Assembly: GCF_026191915.1 (NCBI RefSeq)
Contig: NZ_JAIMBY010000010.1
Span: 62,001-126,000 of the forward strand
Source of the DNA: Acidiphilium sp. PA
GTDB lineage: Bacteria > Pseudomonadota > Alphaproteobacteria > Acetobacterales > Acetobacteraceae
Length of the DNA stretch: 64,000 nt
Direction: 5' to 3'
This document shows positions 1 to 10,072 of this stretch, piece after piece. Every line of letters starts with the position of its first letter. The stretch's first letter is position 1. The position numbers were made by a program, and so were the translations under genes. The notes beneath the pieces were generated by a model. That model was not told the DNA's origin and made no database searches. It worked only from the letters and a program-made list of their open reading frames with translations.

Positions 1-791
1 CGGCCGCAAGCCCGATCCAGAAAAGCATCGACTGGATGATGCAGTTCGTCCTCTGGATTATGTTCGGCGTCGTCCTGCTGGTCGCCGGCCTGCTGGCCTA
101 CATCATGGTCAAGTTCCGCGCCTCGGTGCATCCCGTCCCCTCGACCACGACGCATAACACCTTGATCGAGGTGATCTGGACGGTGGCGCCCGCCCTGCTG
201 CTGATCGTGATTTTCGTCCCCTCGCTCAACATGATCTATCAGCAGTCGAACTATAAGCACCCCTACATGACGGTGAAGGTCACCGGCCATCAATGGTATT
301 GGGAATACCAGTATCTCGGCGCCAAAGGGGTCGATTTCACCTCCTACCCGATCCCGCCCAACCAGTTGAAGCCCGGCGAGATCAAGCAATTGTCGGTCGA
401 TCACCCCTTGGTGGTCCCGGCCAACCGGAAAATCGTCTTCCAGATCACCAGCGGCGACGTGCTGCACTCCTTCTTCATCCCCTCGCTCGGCGTGCAGCGC
501 TACGCGATCCCGGGGCAATACTGGCATCAATGGACCAAGATCGACGCACCCGGCGTCTATTACGGCGAATGCAACCAGATCTGCGGCATGAACCACGACA
601 ATATGCCGATCGAGATCGTCGCACTGCCGATGGCGCAGTTCCAGGCCTGGCTCGCCGAAGCCAAGGCCGATGCCGCGCAGGGCGATGTGCCGCCGGTCCA
701 CAAATACGAGGTTCTGGCCGAGGCCGCAGCCGCAAAAGCCGCATCGATCGCGCAACCGCACCTTGCACTCGCCAGCAACGCATCGAATTGA
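1..791 (+). CDS. coxB: Cytochrome c oxidase subunit II (5' truncated by window)
   Basis: Copper-A subunit of the aa3-type terminal oxidase, which takes electrons from cytochrome c on the periplasmic side. The reading frame is open from the first bases, so the true start lies upstream of the window. Visible are a second membrane hairpin segment, the aromatic HQWYWEYQY patch used for electron entry, the periplasmic VLHSFFIPSLGV strand with the first CuA histidine, and the CuA loop CNQICGMNHDNMP (C-x3-C-x3-H-x2-M). It heads the operon coxB-coxA-ctaB-coxF-coxC-surf1 and is 39 bp from coxA. The signal peptide and first helix are not visible. Confidence 0.97.
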   Translation, partial: AASPIQKSIDWMMQFVLWIMFGVVLLVAGLLAYIMVKFRASVHPVPSTTTHNTLIEVIWTVAPALLLIVIFVPSLNMIYQQSNYKHPYMTVKVTGHQWYWEYQYLGAKGVDFTSYPIPPNQLKPGEIKQLSVDHPLVVPANRKIVFQITSGDVLHSFFIPSLGVQRYAIPGQYWHQWTKIDAPGVYYGECNQICGMNHDNMPIEIVALPMAQFQAWLAEAKADAAQGDVPPVHKYEVLAEAAAAKAASIAQPHLALASNASN

Positions 792-830
792 GAGTCCTGT
801 GAATTCCGTCTCCATCATCCGCCAGGGGTC

Positions 831-2432
831 ATGACCATGTCCGCGACCGCGCTTCACGACGACCACGCCGCCCACGGCCACCAGCCCGGCTTCCTTCGCC
901 GCTGGCTGATGAGCACCAACCACAAGGATATCGGCACGCTCTACATCACCTGGGCGATCATCGCCGGGATCGAAGGCGGCGTGCTCTCCATGATCATGCG
1001 CGCCCAGTTGGCCGAACCCGGCAACACGCTGATCACCAACGGCGCGGCCTGGAACGCGATCGTCACCTCCCACGGCCTGCTGATGATCTTCTTTCTGGTC
1101 ATGCCCGCGCTGATCGGCGGTTTCGGCAACTGGATGGTGCCGATGATGATCGGCGCACCGGACATGGCGTTCCCACGCCTGAACAACATGAGCTTCTGGT
1201 TCCTGTTCATGGGGTTCATCTTCGTCAACCTCGGCCTGCTGGTCGGCGTCGGCTCCGGCATCGGCTGGACCCTGTACCCGCCGCTGTCCGACATCACCTA
1301 TTCACCCGGGCCGGCGGTCGACTTCACCCTGTTCTCGCTCCATCTGGCCGGTATTTCCTCCCTGCTGGGCGCGATCAACTTCATCGCCACCATCCTGAAC
1401 ATGCGCGCACCGGGCATGACGATGCATAAAATGCCGCTGTTCGTCTGGTCGATCCTGGTCACCGCCTTCCTCCTGCTGCTCGCCATTCCGGTCCTCGCCG
1501 GCGCCATCACCATGCTCATCATGGACCGCAATTTCGGCACCTCCTTCTTCGAGCCCGCCGGCGGCGGCGACCCGGTGCTGTTCCAGCATCTGTTCTGGTT
1601 CTTCGGACACCCCGAAGTCTACATCATGATCCTGCCGGCCTTCGGCATCGTCAGCCACGTGGTCTCGACCTTCTCGAAAAAGCCGATCTTCGGCTACCTC
1701 GGCATGGTCTACGCCATGGTCGCGATCGGCTTCGTCGGCTTCGTGGTCTGGGCGCACCATATGTTCGTCTCGGGCATCTCGATGGACAGCAAAGTCTATT
1801 TCGAGGCCGCGACCCTGGTCATCGCGGTGCCGACCGGCGTGAAAGTATTCTCCTGGATCGCGACCATGTGGGGCGGCTCGGTCGAGTTGAAGACCCCGAT
1901 GCTGTGGGCCATCGGCTTCATCTTCATGTTCGTCGTCGGCGGCGCGACCGGCGTGGTGCTCGCCAACGCCGGTCTCGATACCGAGCTGCACAACACCTAT
2001 TTCGTCATCGCGCATTTCCACTACGTGCTGTCGATGGGCTCGGTATTCGCGATCTTCGCCGGCTTCTATTACTGGATCGGCAAAATGTACGGCCAGCAGT
2101 ACAACGAAACCCTCGGCAAGCTGCATTTCTGGCTGTTCTTCATCGGCGTCAACCTCACCTTCTTCCCGCAGCATTTCCTCGGCCTCGCCGGCATGCCGCG
2201 CCGCTACCCCGACTACCCGACCGCCTTCGCCGGCTGGAACTACGTCTCCTCCATGGGCGCCATCGTCTCAGGCGTCAGCACGCTGGTGTTCTTCGTGATC
2301 CTGTTCAAGATCTTCACCGGCAAACAGAAACTCGCCGCCAACTACTGGGGCGAGGGCGCGACCACCCTGGAATGGACCGTACCCTCCCCCGCGCCGCACC
2401 ATACGTTCGAAGACGTGCCGGTGATCCGCTGA
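831..2432 (+). CDS. coxA: Cytochrome c oxidase subunit I
   Basis: Catalytic heme-copper subunit of the aa3 oxidase, 533 residues, a usual length. It shows the GHPEVY motif with the cross-linked His-Tyr pair near residues 259-264, the CuB histidine pair in WAHHMF near 308-309, and the heme ligands in IAHFHYV near 394-396. The D-channel entrance region [16 protein letters not shown] is intact, as is [19 protein letters not shown], so it looks like a proton-pumping A-type enzyme. ATG at 831 follows coxB closely. The heme A it needs would be made by ctaB in this operon and by the heme A synthase genes at 12009-14173. Confidence 0.98.
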   Translation: MTMSATALHDDHAAHGHQPGFLRRWLMSTNHKDIGTLYITWAIIAGIEGGVLSMIMRAQLAEPGNTLITNGAAWNAIVTSHGLLMIFFLVMPALIGGFGNWMVPMMIGAPDMAFPRLNNMSFWFLFMGFIFVNLGLLVGVGSGIGWTLYPPLSDITYSPGPAVDFTLFSLHLAGISSLLGAINFIATILNMRAPGMTMHKMPLFVWSILVTAFLLLLAIPVLAGAITMLIMDRNFGTSFFEPAGGGDPVLFQHLFWFFGHPEVYIMILPAFGIVSHVVSTFSKKPIFGYLGMVYAMVAIGFVGFVVWAHHMFVSGISMDSKVYFEAATLVIAVPTGVKVFSWIATMWGGSVELKTPMLWAIGFIFMFVVGGATGVVLANAGLDTELHNTYFVIAHFHYVLSMGSVFAIFAGFYYWIGKMYGQQYNETLGKLHFWLFFIGVNLTFFPQHFLGLAGMPRRYPDYPTAFAGWNYVSSMGAIVSGVSTLVFFVILFKIFTGKQKLAANYWGEGATTLEWTVPSPAPHHTFEDVPVIR

Positions 2433-2472
2433 GCGGATCATCCGGCACGAGTAAACCGATTGGATCGTCTGA

Positions 2473-3429
2473 ATGAGTGATACTATCATGCGCGCAAGCG
2501 CGCCGGCCGGCGTCGCGGAACCGGCCTTGCTCGACCAGGCGATCCTCGGCGCAACCACATCGGACTGGCTGGCCCTGCTCAAGCCGCGCGTCCTCTATCT
2601 CGTCGTCTACACCGGCGCGGCCGGCCTGCTGGTCGCCCCCGGCCCACTCAACCCGGTGCTCGCCTTCACCGCCATCCTCTGCATCGCCATGGCGGCCGGC
2701 GCCGCCGGCGCCATCAACATGTGGTACGATCGCGATATCGACGCCATCATGCGCCGCACGGCGAAGCGCCCGGTCCCCGCCGGGCGCATCTCACCCTCCG
2801 GCGCGCTCAGCTTCGGCGTCGGCCTGTCCTTCCTGTCCGTCCTGCTGATGTGGATGGCGACCAACCTGCTCGCCGCGGCCATCCTCGCGCTGTCCATCGC
2901 CTTCTACGTCTTCGTCTACACCATGTGGCTGAAGCGCCGCACCCCGCAGAACATCGTGATCGGCGGCGCCGCCGGCGCGTTCCCGCCCATCATCGGCTGG
3001 GTCGCCGTCACCGGTCATCTCGCGCTGCTGCCCCTCGTGCTGTTCGCGCTGATCTTCATCTGGACGCCACCGCATTTCTGGGCGCTCTCGCTGTTCGCCT
3101 CGGCCGATTACGAAAAAGCCGGCGTGCCGATGCTGCCGGTCGTCGCCGGCGCCAAAGCCACCCGCCGCGCGGTAATGAGCTACACGCTCTGGATGGTGCC
3201 GATCTCCCTGCTGCCCTACGTGCTGCACGAGGCCGGGTCGTTCTACGGCGCCAGCGCCCTCGGCCTCGGCGCGGCCTTCATCTGGTACGCGATCGGCGTG
3301 ATGCGCGATCGCCAGGACGCCACCGGCGTCAGCCTGACGCGGGATGCACCGGCCAAGGCCGCCTTCAAATACTCCATCCTCTACCTGTTCCTGCTGTTCG
3401 GCGCGCTGGTCGTGGATCATTTCCTGTGA
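2473..3429 (+). CDS. ctaB: Protoheme IX farnesyltransferase (heme O synthase)
   Basis: Integral membrane UbiA-family prenyltransferase that adds a farnesyl group to heme B to give heme O, the precursor of heme A. The protein has 318 residues. The first aspartate-rich motif is seen as NMWYDRDIDAIMRRT at residues 82-96, followed by KRPVPAGRIS, and there are about nine hydrophobic helices. It lies between coxA and coxF. Its stop codon overlaps the GTG start of coxF by 4 bp, suggesting translational coupling. Confidence 0.97.
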   Translation: MSDTIMRASAPAGVAEPALLDQAILGATTSDWLALLKPRVLYLVVYTGAAGLLVAPGPLNPVLAFTAILCIAMAAGAAGAINMWYDRDIDAIMRRTAKRPVPAGRISPSGALSFGVGLSFLSVLLMWMATNLLAAAILALSIAFYVFVYTMWLKRRTPQNIVIGGAAGAFPPIIGWVAVTGHLALLPLVLFALIFIWTPPHFWALSLFASADYEKAGVPMLPVVAGAKATRRAVMSYTLWMVPISLLPYVLHEAGSFYGASALGLGAAFIWYAIGVMRDRQDATGVSLTRDAPAKAAFKYSILYLFLLFGALVVDHFL

Positions 3430-3611
3430 CCGAAGCCGATCGCATCCCCGTAACCCCGACCAGTGCGAACTGGACTCCGGAACAGAAAGCCGAGTTCGTG
3501 CGCCGTCGGCGCGGACGAAACTGGGCCCTTTTCGGCGCCATGGTGGCGCTGTGCCTGCTGATCTATGCCATCGCCGTCGTCAAGCTTTACCACGCCGGGC
3601 ATATGTGGTGA
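3426..3611 (+). CDS. coxF: Small CoxF-like cytochrome c oxidase operon protein
   Basis: A 61-residue protein with GTG start at 3426, overlapping the ctaB stop by 4 bp. It has a charged N-terminus (EFVRRRRGRN) followed by one transmembrane helix and a short tail ending KLYHAGHMW. This matches the small CoxF proteins found between ctaB and ctaG/coxC in many alphaproteobacterial oxidase operons. The family's function is not well defined. In most such operons ctaG (Cox11) follows, but here coxC is next after a 45-bp gap. The call rests on position and general pattern, so the symbol is provisional. Confidence 0.65.
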   Translation: MTEADRIPVTPTSANWTPEQKAEFVRRRRGRNWALFGAMVALCLLIYAIAVVKLYHAGHMW

Positions 3612-3656
3612 TGACATAACGATGGTTCGGGCGACGCTTTCTGGGAGATTGATAAC

Positions 3657-4508
3657 ATGAGCGGTGATCTACACACGGCCGAGGGCCAAATCGCGGGCAC
3701 GGTGCCACATCCGTACCATATGGTCGAACCGAGCATCTGGCCGGTATTCGGCGCGGTGTCGGCGATCCTGATCGCAGCCGGCATCATTTTCGTCGCCCAT
3801 TACAACGACTACTGGTTCCTCATCGCCGGCACGCTCGGCGCCGTCGGCACCATGTATGTCTGGTGGCGCGACGTGGTGCGCGAAAGCCGCACCCCCGGCC
3901 TGCACAAACTCGTCACGCAAATCGGCATGCGCTACGGCATGGCGCTGTTCATCAGCTCCGAAGTGATGTTCTTCGTCTCGTTCTTCTGGGCCTATTTCAA
4001 CTTCTTCTTCTACCCCTCGCACATGGGCTACGCCCACGCGCCGGTCTGGCCGCCCCAGCATATCACCACGATCGATCCGTTCGCGGTGCCGCTGTTCAAC
4101 ACCATGGTCCTGCTGCTTTCCGGCACCACCATCACCTGGGCCCACCACGCCCTGCTCGAAAACGATCGCCGCGGCATGATCCAGGGCCTCGGCGTCACCG
4201 TGCTGCTCGGCATCACCTTCCTCTGCGGCCAAGGCTACGAATACACCCACTCGCCGTTCAACTTCTACCACGGCGGCATCTTCCCCTCGGTGTTCTTCAT
4301 CGCCACCGGCTTTCACGGCTTTCACGTCATCGTCGGCACCACCTTCCTGCTGGTGAATTTCTTCCGTGCCATCAAAGGCCAGTTCAGCGTCAAGCGGCAT
4401 TTCGGCTTCGAAGCCGCCGCCTGGTACTGGCATTTCGTCGACGTCGTCTGGCTGTTCCTGTTCGTCTGCATCTACTATTTCGGCCGCAGCGCAATCACCG
4501 CGGCATGA
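3657..4508 (+). CDS. coxC: Cytochrome c oxidase subunit III
   Basis: Membrane subunit III of the aa3 oxidase, 283 residues, seven predicted helices. Family features include WWRDVVRES near residue 70, SSEVMFFVSFFWAYF with the conserved glutamate in the membrane, the repeated histidines of ITWAHHALLEND, and GFHGFHVIVGT and YWHFVDVVWLFLF near the C-terminus. The ATG at 3657 follows a GGGAGA-like ribosome binding site. It sits directly downstream of coxF with no ctaG between, and 3 bp upstream of the surf1 start. Confidence 0.98.
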   Translation: MSGDLHTAEGQIAGTVPHPYHMVEPSIWPVFGAVSAILIAAGIIFVAHYNDYWFLIAGTLGAVGTMYVWWRDVVRESRTPGLHKLVTQIGMRYGMALFISSEVMFFVSFFWAYFNFFFYPSHMGYAHAPVWPPQHITTIDPFAVPLFNTMVLLLSGTTITWAHHALLENDRRGMIQGLGVTVLLGITFLCGQGYEYTHSPFNFYHGGIFPSVFFIATGFHGFHVIVGTTFLLVNFFRAIKGQFSVKRHFGFEAAAWYWHFVDVVWLFLFVCIYYFGRSAITAA

Positions 4509-4511
4509 TGG

Positions 4512-5240
4512 ATGCCTGACTCCATGATCGATCAGGCACCGCCGCGTGCGCGCTGGCGGCGCCTGATCGGCATGGGACTATTCAGCCTCGTCATGCTCGT
4601 CCTGCTGCTCACGCTCGGCATATGGCAGGTGCATCGCTGGCACTACAAAGACCGCATCCAGCGCGAAATCGCCGCCGCCCAGCTCCTCCCGCCGATCCGC
4701 CTGCCACCCGACCCGACGCCCTATCAAAAAGTCGCCATCTCCGGCCACTGGCTCGCCACGAAGGCGGCATTCTTCGCCGACCAGATCCGCAATTCCCCCG
4801 CCGGCCCCTTGCAAGGCTCGCAGCTCATCATGCCGTTCCAGCGCCGCAACGGCGATGTCGTCATGGTCGATCTCGGCTGGGTGCAAGGCACGATACCCCA
4901 CCCCGCCCCCGTGCCGGCCGGCCCCGCGCTCGTCTCGGGCTATGTTCAGGCCGCACAGAATTTCGGCCCGTTCGCCGCCCGGAGCAACCCCGCCAAACGG
5001 ATGTTCTACACGCTCGACCCCCGCCGGATCGGCACCGCACTGGGCCTGCACCACGTCCAGAACTTCACCCTGATCATGCTCGGCCCCCAGCCGATCGCCG
5101 GCGGCCCGATCCCCGCCGCCAGCCTGCCGCAACCGCCGAACAACTCGCAGCAATACGCCCTGACCTGGTTCGGCCTCGCACTGGTCGTGGTGCTGGAATT
5201 CCTGTTCTACGCCCGCAAACAACTCAAGGAGCCCGCATGA
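4512..5240 (+). CDS. SURF1 family cytochrome oxidase assembly protein
   Basis: A 242-residue SURF1/Shy1 family protein that helps insert heme A into subunit I. It has the usual two-helix layout: an N-terminal helix (LVMLVLLLTLGIWQVHRW) and a C-terminal helix (LTWFGLALVVVLEFLFY), with a periplasmic domain between containing VDLGWVQG. ATG at 4512 is used; an alternative ATG at 4524 would shorten it by four residues. Its stop overlaps the next ATG (ATGA, 5237-5240), tying the peptidase gene to the oxidase operon. Confidence 0.93.
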   Translation: MPDSMIDQAPPRARWRRLIGMGLFSLVMLVLLLTLGIWQVHRWHYKDRIQREIAAAQLLPPIRLPPDPTPYQKVAISGHWLATKAAFFADQIRNSPAGPLQGSQLIMPFQRRNGDVVMVDLGWVQGTIPHPAPVPAGPALVSGYVQAAQNFGPFAARSNPAKRMFYTLDPRRIGTALGLHHVQNFTLIMLGPQPIAGGPIPAASLPQPPNNSQQYALTWFGLALVVVLEFLFYARKQLKEPA

Positions 5241-6754
5241 ACCACATCGCCGCCAACACCGATGCCAAGGCCTACCAGCGGCTGACTACCCGCTTCGCCC
5301 GCATTGCGACGGTCGAGGAAGCGATGTCCATGCTCGGCTGGGACGAAGCGGCCGTCATGCCGGACGGCGGCTCCGCCGCCCGCGCCGATCAGTTGGCAAC
5401 CCTGTCGGGCATCGCCCACGCCATGCTGGTCGAACCCGCCGTCGCCGATGATCTCGATGCCGCCGAAGCCCATCCCCCCGCTGCACCCGCCGAACGCCGC
5501 AATCTGGAATTGATGCGCCGCAGCCACACCCAGGCCGCCGCCCTGCCCGGTGACCTCGTCGAGGCATTGACCCGCCAGTCATCCACCTGCGAAAAAATCT
5601 GGCGCGCCGCCCGCGCCGCATCCAACTTCAACATGGCCGCCCAGCCGCTCGCCGACCTGCTCGCCCTCAGCCGTGAAAAAGCCGCCGCCCTCAGCGCAGC
5701 CACCGGCCTCGCCCCCTACGATGCGCTGATCGATACCTACCAGCCCGGCATCACCGCCGCCGAAATTACCCCGGTATTCACCCGCTACGAAACCTTCCTC
5801 CACACCGCGCTGCCCCAGGTCGAAGCCCTGCAGGCCAGCCGCGAACACTGCACACCCGGCACCGCCCCCTTCGCCATCACCGCCCAGGAAGCCCTCTGCC
5901 GCCGCCTGTCCGCCCAGGCCGGACTCGACTACACCGGCGCCCGGCTCGACCGCTCCACCCACCCGTTCTGCGGCGGCACCCCCACCGATATCCGCATCAC
6001 CACCCGCTACGACGAAACCGATTTCGCCTCCGCCCTGATGGGCGTGCTGCACGAAACCGGCCACGCCCTCTACGAAGCCGGGCTCCCGCGCACCAACGCC
6101 CGCCAACCCGTCGGCGCCGCCGCCGGCATGGCCGTGCACGAAAGCCAGTCCCTCATCATCGAAATGCAGGCCGCAAGATCCGATGCCTATCTGACCTTCC
6201 TCGGCCCGGTCCTCGCCGAAGCCTTCGATCAGGATCCCGCCAGCTTCACACTCCCCCGCCTCGCCGCACGGCTCCGCCACGTCGAGCGCAGCTTCATCCG
6301 CGTCGAAGCCGATGAAATGACCTACCCCGCCCACGTTATCCTGCGCTACCGCCTCGAAGCCGCCATGATCGCGGGCGACCTCGCCGTCTCCGACCTCCCC
6401 GGCGCCTGGGCCGACCAGTTGCGCAGCCTGCTCGACATCACCCCGCCCGATGACGCGCGCGGCTGCCTGCAGGATATCCACTGGTACTGCGGCCTGTTCG
6501 GCTACTTCCCCTCCTACACACTCGGCGCCATGGCCGCCGCCCAACTCATGGCCGCCGCCCGCACCGCCACACCCGCCATCGATGCCGCCCTCGCCCAAGG
6601 CGACGTCTCGCCCCTGCTCACCTGGCTGCGCACCAATGTCCACCAACACGGCGCCAGCCTCGGCTTCAACGACCTGCTCCGCCAGGCCACCGGCAAACCC
6701 CTCGACCCCACCGCCTTCGAAACCCACCTGACGTCCCGCTACCTGACCCCGTGA
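5237..6754 (+). CDS. Carboxypeptidase Taq (M32 metallopeptidase)
   Basis: Zinc metallocarboxypeptidase of family M32, 505 residues, expected to be cytosolic. The zinc site HETGH lies at residues 272-276, followed by the downstream glutamate helix (AVHESQSLIIEMQ), and the family motif RIEADEMTYPAHVILRY is present as RVEADEMTYPAHVILRYR. ATG at 5237 overlaps the surf1 stop by 4 bp. The frame is open much further upstream, but that part only shadows surf1. Third positions are extremely C-rich, unlike several neighbours. The physiological role of M32 peptidases in bacteria is not established, and the link to the oxidase operon may be incidental. Confidence 0.94.
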   Translation: MNHIAANTDAKAYQRLTTRFARIATVEEAMSMLGWDEAAVMPDGGSAARADQLATLSGIAHAMLVEPAVADDLDAAEAHPPAAPAERRNLELMRRSHTQAAALPGDLVEALTRQSSTCEKIWRAARAASNFNMAAQPLADLLALSREKAAALSAATGLAPYDALIDTYQPGITAAEITPVFTRYETFLHTALPQVEALQASREHCTPGTAPFAITAQEALCRRLSAQAGLDYTGARLDRSTHPFCGGTPTDIRITTRYDETDFASALMGVLHETGHALYEAGLPRTNARQPVGAAAGMAVHESQSLIIEMQAARSDAYLTFLGPVLAEAFDQDPASFTLPRLAARLRHVERSFIRVEADEMTYPAHVILRYRLEAAMIAGDLAVSDLPGAWADQLRSLLDITPPDDARGCLQDIHWYCGLFGYFPSYTLGAMAAAQLMAAARTATPAIDAALAQGDVSPLLTWLRTNVHQHGASLGFNDLLRQATGKPLDPTAFETHLTSRYLTP

Positions 6755-6760
6755 TGGCTT

Positions 6761-6986
6761 GGGGGACGGCAGGCAAGCAAGGCCAGGGGCTCTGCCCCTG
6801 GACCCCGTTAAAGGCGGAGCCTTTAAAATCCATTAGTTTTAGGCCAGGGGAGGGCGACCCAGGCCAGACCAGCGGAACCACCGAGGCAGCGCCCTCCCCT
6901 TGCCTAAAACTAGCGGGTTCTAAGGGCTCCGCCCTTAGTGGGGGTCGAGGGGGCAAAGCCCCCCGCCTTGCTTGCCTGCCGTCCCC
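6761..6986. repeat. Foldback intergenic repeat, copy A
   Basis: Element of about 226 bp between convergent genes. Its ends are a perfect 21-bp inverted repeat (6762-6782 with 6966-6986, reading GGGGACGGCAGG... and ...CCTGCCGTCCCC). Inside lie nested palindromes CAGGGGCTCTGCCCCTG, AAAGGCGGAGCCTTT and CTAAGGGCTCCGCCCTTAG, and a long arm TAGTTTTAGGC...GAGGGC matched by GCCCTCCCCTTGCCTAAAACTA. Copies B (38996-39204) and C (57387-57593) carry the same modules in the opposite orientation. No coding function is visible. Confidence 0.85.
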
Positions 6987-7001
6987 GAAACCGCCGCGGC
7001 G

Positions 7002-7400
7002 TCAGGCGGCGAGTCCGGTCAGGAGCAGGATGACGACGATGAATTCGGCGCCGTTGGCGTAGACCGAGAGTTTATGGGCGCGGTCGAAGGCGGGTTGGTT
7101 GCCGGCTGCGCGCAGGGTGTTGATATGGGGCAGCCATTCGAGCCAGAGCCAGAGTGTGGCGCCGGCGATGAGTATGGTGGCGAGTGCGTACCACGGTTTG
7201 CCGTGGATCAGCAGGCCGAAGCTCGCGATCACAGCGGCGGTGGTGACGTACAAGTAGTAGCGCGGAAAGGCGGCGCGGATGAACGGGCCGGCGACGTCGG
7301 GCGGCAGTTTGCTGAACACCAGCGGGGTCATGACCGCGCCGTAGAACAGCATGCCGCCGAGCAAGGCGGCGAGACCCATAACGGCAAGGAACCCGCCCAT
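7002..7400 (-). CDS. DUF4149 / TMEM205-like membrane protein
   Basis: A 132-residue protein with four hydrophobic segments, the pattern of DUF4149 (TMEM205-like) proteins: N-terminal GGMLFYGAVMTPLVF, a central FPRYYLYVTTAAV segment and a C-terminal VYANGAEFIVVILLLTG. ATG at 7400 is preferred to the TTG at 7415 because a GAGGA site sits just upstream, over the ahcY stop, suggesting translational coupling. Function is unknown. It is the last gene of a rho-ahcY minus-strand run. Confidence 0.8.
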   Translation of the reverse strand: MGGFLAVMGLAALLGGMLFYGAVMTPLVFSKLPPDVAGPFIRAAFPRYYLYVTTAAVIASFGLLIHGKPWYALATILIAGATLWLWLEWLPHINTLRAAGNQPAFDRAHKLSVYANGAEFIVVILLLTGLAA

Positions 7401-7411
7401 CCGCGTAATCC

Positions 7412-8719
7412 TCAATACCGGTATTCGTCGTGCTTGAACGGGCCGGTCTTCGAGACGCCGATATATTCGGCCTGTGCGGGCGACAGCACGGTGAGCGCCG
7501 CGCCGACTTTGGCGAGGTGGAGGGCCGCGACTTTTTCATCGAGGTGCTTGGGTAGAACGTAGACCTCGTTCTTGTATTTCCCGGCCGGTGCCTGCCAGAG
7601 TTCGATCTGCGCGAGCACCTGGTTGGTGAAGCTGGCGGACATCACGAAGCTCGGATGGCCGGTTGCGTTGCCGAGGTTGACGAGCCTGCCTTCGGACAGC
7701 ACGATCAAGCGCTTGCCGTCCGGAAACACGACTTCATCGACCTGTGGCTTGACGTTTTCCCACCGGTAGTTGCGCAGCGATTCGATCTGGATTTCGCTGT
7801 CGAAATGCCCGATGTTGCAGACGATCGCGCGATTTTTCATCGCGCGCATGTGGTCGGCGGTGATCACGTCGATATTGCCGGTGGCGGTCACGAAAATATC
7901 GCCGCGCGGTGCGGCGGTATCCATGGTGACGACCTCGTAGCCTTCCATGGCGGCCTGCAGGGCGCAGATCGGGTCGATCTCGGTCACCAGCACGCGGCAG
8001 CCGGCGTTGCGCAGCGAGGCGGCGGAGCCTTTACCGACGTCACCGAACCCGGCGACCACGGCGATCTTGCCGGCCATCATCACATCGGTGCCGCGGCGGA
8101 TGCCATCGACCAGCGACTCACGGCAGCCATACAGATTGTCGAACTTCGACTTGGTGACACTGTCATTGACGTTGATGGCAGGGCAGAGCAGCTGGCCCGC
8201 CTTCACCATGTCGCGCAGGCGGTGCACGCCGGTGGTGGTCTCTTCGGAAATACCGCGCACATCGGCCAGCATTTCGGGATATTTGTCGTGCATCAGCTTG
8301 GTGAGGTCGCCGCCGTCATCGAGGATCATGTTCGGCGTCCAGCCGTCGGGCCCGCGCACGGTCTGTTCGATGCACCAGTTGAACTCGTCCTCGTTCATGC
8401 CTTTCCAGGCGAACACCGGCACACCGGCCGCGGCGACACCGGCCGCGGCGTGATCCTGGGTCGAGAAAATATTGCACGACGACCAACGAACCGTCGCACC
8501 CAGCGCGGTCAGCGTCTCGATCAGCACGGCGGTCTGGATCGTCATGTGCAGGCAACCAGCGATGCGCGCCCCTTTCAGCGGCTGTGCGGCGCCGAACTCG
8601 GTGCGCAGCGCCATCAGGCCGGGCATTTCGGTCTCGGCCATGCTGATTTCCTTACGCCCCCATTCGGCCAGGCTGAAATCGCGCACTTTGTAGTCGTTCT
8701 GGGGCATCGCGTCGGGCAT
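7412..8719 (-). CDS. ahcY: Adenosylhomocysteinase
   Basis: Cytosolic NAD-dependent S-adenosylhomocysteine hydrolase, releasing homocysteine and adenosine and so clearing the product of SAM-dependent methylations. The protein has 435 residues. It shows [35 protein letters not shown], the NAD-binding stretch [19 protein letters not shown] and the usual C-terminus KHDEYRY. It lies 78 bp downstream of rho on the same strand. That gap holds an A/T-rich hairpin repeat but no recognisable SAM or SAH riboswitch. Confidence 0.98.
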   Translation of the reverse strand: MPDAMPQNDYKVRDFSLAEWGRKEISMAETEMPGLMALRTEFGAAQPLKGARIAGCLHMTIQTAVLIETLTALGATVRWSSCNIFSTQDHAAAGVAAAGVPVFAWKGMNEDEFNWCIEQTVRGPDGWTPNMILDDGGDLTKLMHDKYPEMLADVRGISEETTTGVHRLRDMVKAGQLLCPAINVNDSVTKSKFDNLYGCRESLVDGIRRGTDVMMAGKIAVVAGFGDVGKGSAASLRNAGCRVLVTEIDPICALQAAMEGYEVVTMDTAAPRGDIFVTATGNIDVITADHMRAMKNRAIVCNIGHFDSEIQIESLRNYRWENVKPQVDEVVFPDGKRLIVLSEGRLVNLGNATGHPSFVMSASFTNQVLAQIELWQAPAGKYKNEVYVLPKHLDEKVAALHLAKVGAALTVLSPAQAEYIGVSKTGPFKHDEYRY

Positions 8720-8738
8720 CGTTACGTCCTTAAATCAG

Positions 8739-8784
8739 AAAAACGTTAAGTAGGTCCTTTTCGCAAAAAAGAACCGAAAAATCG
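8739..8784. repeat. A/T-rich hairpin repeat 1
   Basis: Inverted repeat in the rho-ahcY gap: GGTCCTTTT and AAAAGAACC flank a short loop (8753-8775), with an outer AAAAACGTT/ATCGTT-like pair. This is a degenerate member of the seven-copy hairpin family. On the minus strand it could act as the rho terminator or as an ahcY leader hairpin. Confidence 0.6.
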
Positions 8785-8797
8785 TTGTGAGGCCGGT

Positions 8798-10072
8798 TTA
8801 CGTGTTCATCGCCTCGAAGAAATCGCTGTTGGTTTTGCTATATTTCAGCTTATCCAGCAAGAATTCCATCGCCTCGGAAGAGCCCATCGGATTCAGAATC
8901 CGCCGCAGCACCCACATTTTCGACAGCGTGGCCCGCTCGACCAGCAATTCTTCCTTGCGCGTGCCGGATTTCGTGATGTCGATCGCCGGGAACGTCCGCT
9001 TGTCGGACAGTTTGCGGTCGAGAATGATTTCCGAGTTGCCGGTGCCTTTGAATTCCTCGAAGATCACCTCGTCCATCCGGCTGCCGGTATCGATCAGCGC
9101 GGTCGCGATGATCGTGAGCGAGCCGCCTTCCTCGATATTGCGGGCCGCGCCGAAAAACCGCTTGGGTTTCTGCAGCGCATTGGCATCGACGCCGCCGGTC
9201 AGCACCTTGCCGGAGCTCGGCACCACCGCGTTATAGGCGCGGGCGAGCCGGGTGATGCTGTCGAGCAGAATGACCACGTCGCGCTTGTGTTCGACCAGGC
9301 GTTTGGCCTTTTCGAGCACCATTTCGGTCACCTGCACATGGCGGGTCGCCGGTTCATCGAAGGTCGAGGCCACGACCTCGCCCTTCACCGTGCGTGCCAT
9401 GTCGGTGACTTCCTCGGGCCGTTCGTCGATCAGCAGCACGATCAGGAACGCCTCGGGATGATTGGTCGAAATCGAGGTGGCGATGCTTTGCAGCATCACG
9501 GTCTTGCCGGTGCGCGGCGGTGCCACGATCAACGCGCGCTGCCCCTTGCCGATCGGCGAGATCAGGTCGATCACCCGTGCGGTATTGTCCTTCTGCTGAC
9601 CTTTGGGCGGCGGCTCGGCGTTTTCGATCTCCATGCCCAGCCGCTCGGTCGGATACAGCGGCGTCAGATTATCGAAATTGATCCGGTGGCGCACCGCATC
9701 GGGCGGCTCGAAATTGATGGTCTCGACCTTGAGCAGCGAAAAATACCGCTCACCATCCTTGGGCGCGCGAATTTCTCCGGCAACCGTATCACCGGTGCGC
9801 AGGCCAAAGCGGCGCATCTGTGCGGGCGAGACGTAAATATCATCCGGGCCGGGCAGATAATTGCTCTGCGGGCTGCGCAGGAACGCGAAGCCATCCGGCA
9901 GGGTTTCGAGCGTGCCATCGCCATGGATGGCCTGATCATTCTCGGCATAGGCCTTCAGGATGGCGAACATCATGTCCTGCTTGCGCAGGCTCGATGCGTT
10001 CTCGACCTGCAATTCCTCGGCGAGGCTGAGCAGGTCGGTGGGTGATTTGGCCTTGAGTTCGGCGAGATTCAT
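8798..10072 (-). CDS. rho: Transcription termination factor Rho
   Basis: Hexameric RNA-dependent ATPase that terminates transcription, 424 residues. It has the N-terminal helical domain ([20 protein letters not shown]), the RNA-binding cold-shock-like domain with [19 protein letters not shown], a Walker A motif APPRTGKT at residues 184-191, a Walker [18 protein letters not shown], and the Q/R-loop residues in [19 protein letters not shown]. The start ATG at 10072 is preceded by a weak GGACA site. The 217-bp GC-rich region upstream separates it from the divergent gene at 10290. Confidence 0.98.
   Translation of the reverse strand: MNLAELKAKSPTDLLSLAEELQVENASSLRKQDMMFAILKAYAENDQAIHGDGTLETLPDGFAFLRSPQSNYLPGPDDIYVSPAQMRRFGLRTGDTVAGEIRAPKDGERYFSLLKVETINFEPPDAVRHRINFDNLTPLYPTERLGMEIENAEPPPKGQQKDNTARVIDLISPIGKGQRALIVAPPRTGKTVMLQSIATSISTNHPEAFLIVLLIDERPEEVTDMARTVKGEVVASTFDEPATRHVQVTEMVLEKAKRLVEHKRDVVILLDSITRLARAYNAVVPSSGKVLTGGVDANALQKPKRFFGAARNIEEGGSLTIIATALIDTGSRMDEVIFEEFKGTGNSEIILDRKLSDKRTFPAIDITKSGTRKEELLVERATLSKMWVLRRILNPMGSSEAMEFLLDKLKYSKTNSDFFEAMNT

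Noticed and set aside
6751-7062. Small open frames through the foldback repeats (also near 57400-57600)
   Set aside because: The same peptide-like strings recur only because the repeat is copied; there is no ribosome binding site or codon signal.
8720-8797. A SAM or SAH riboswitch before ahcY
   Set aside because: The 78-bp gap is too short and is mostly taken up by an A/T hairpin repeat; no riboswitch core motifs were seen.
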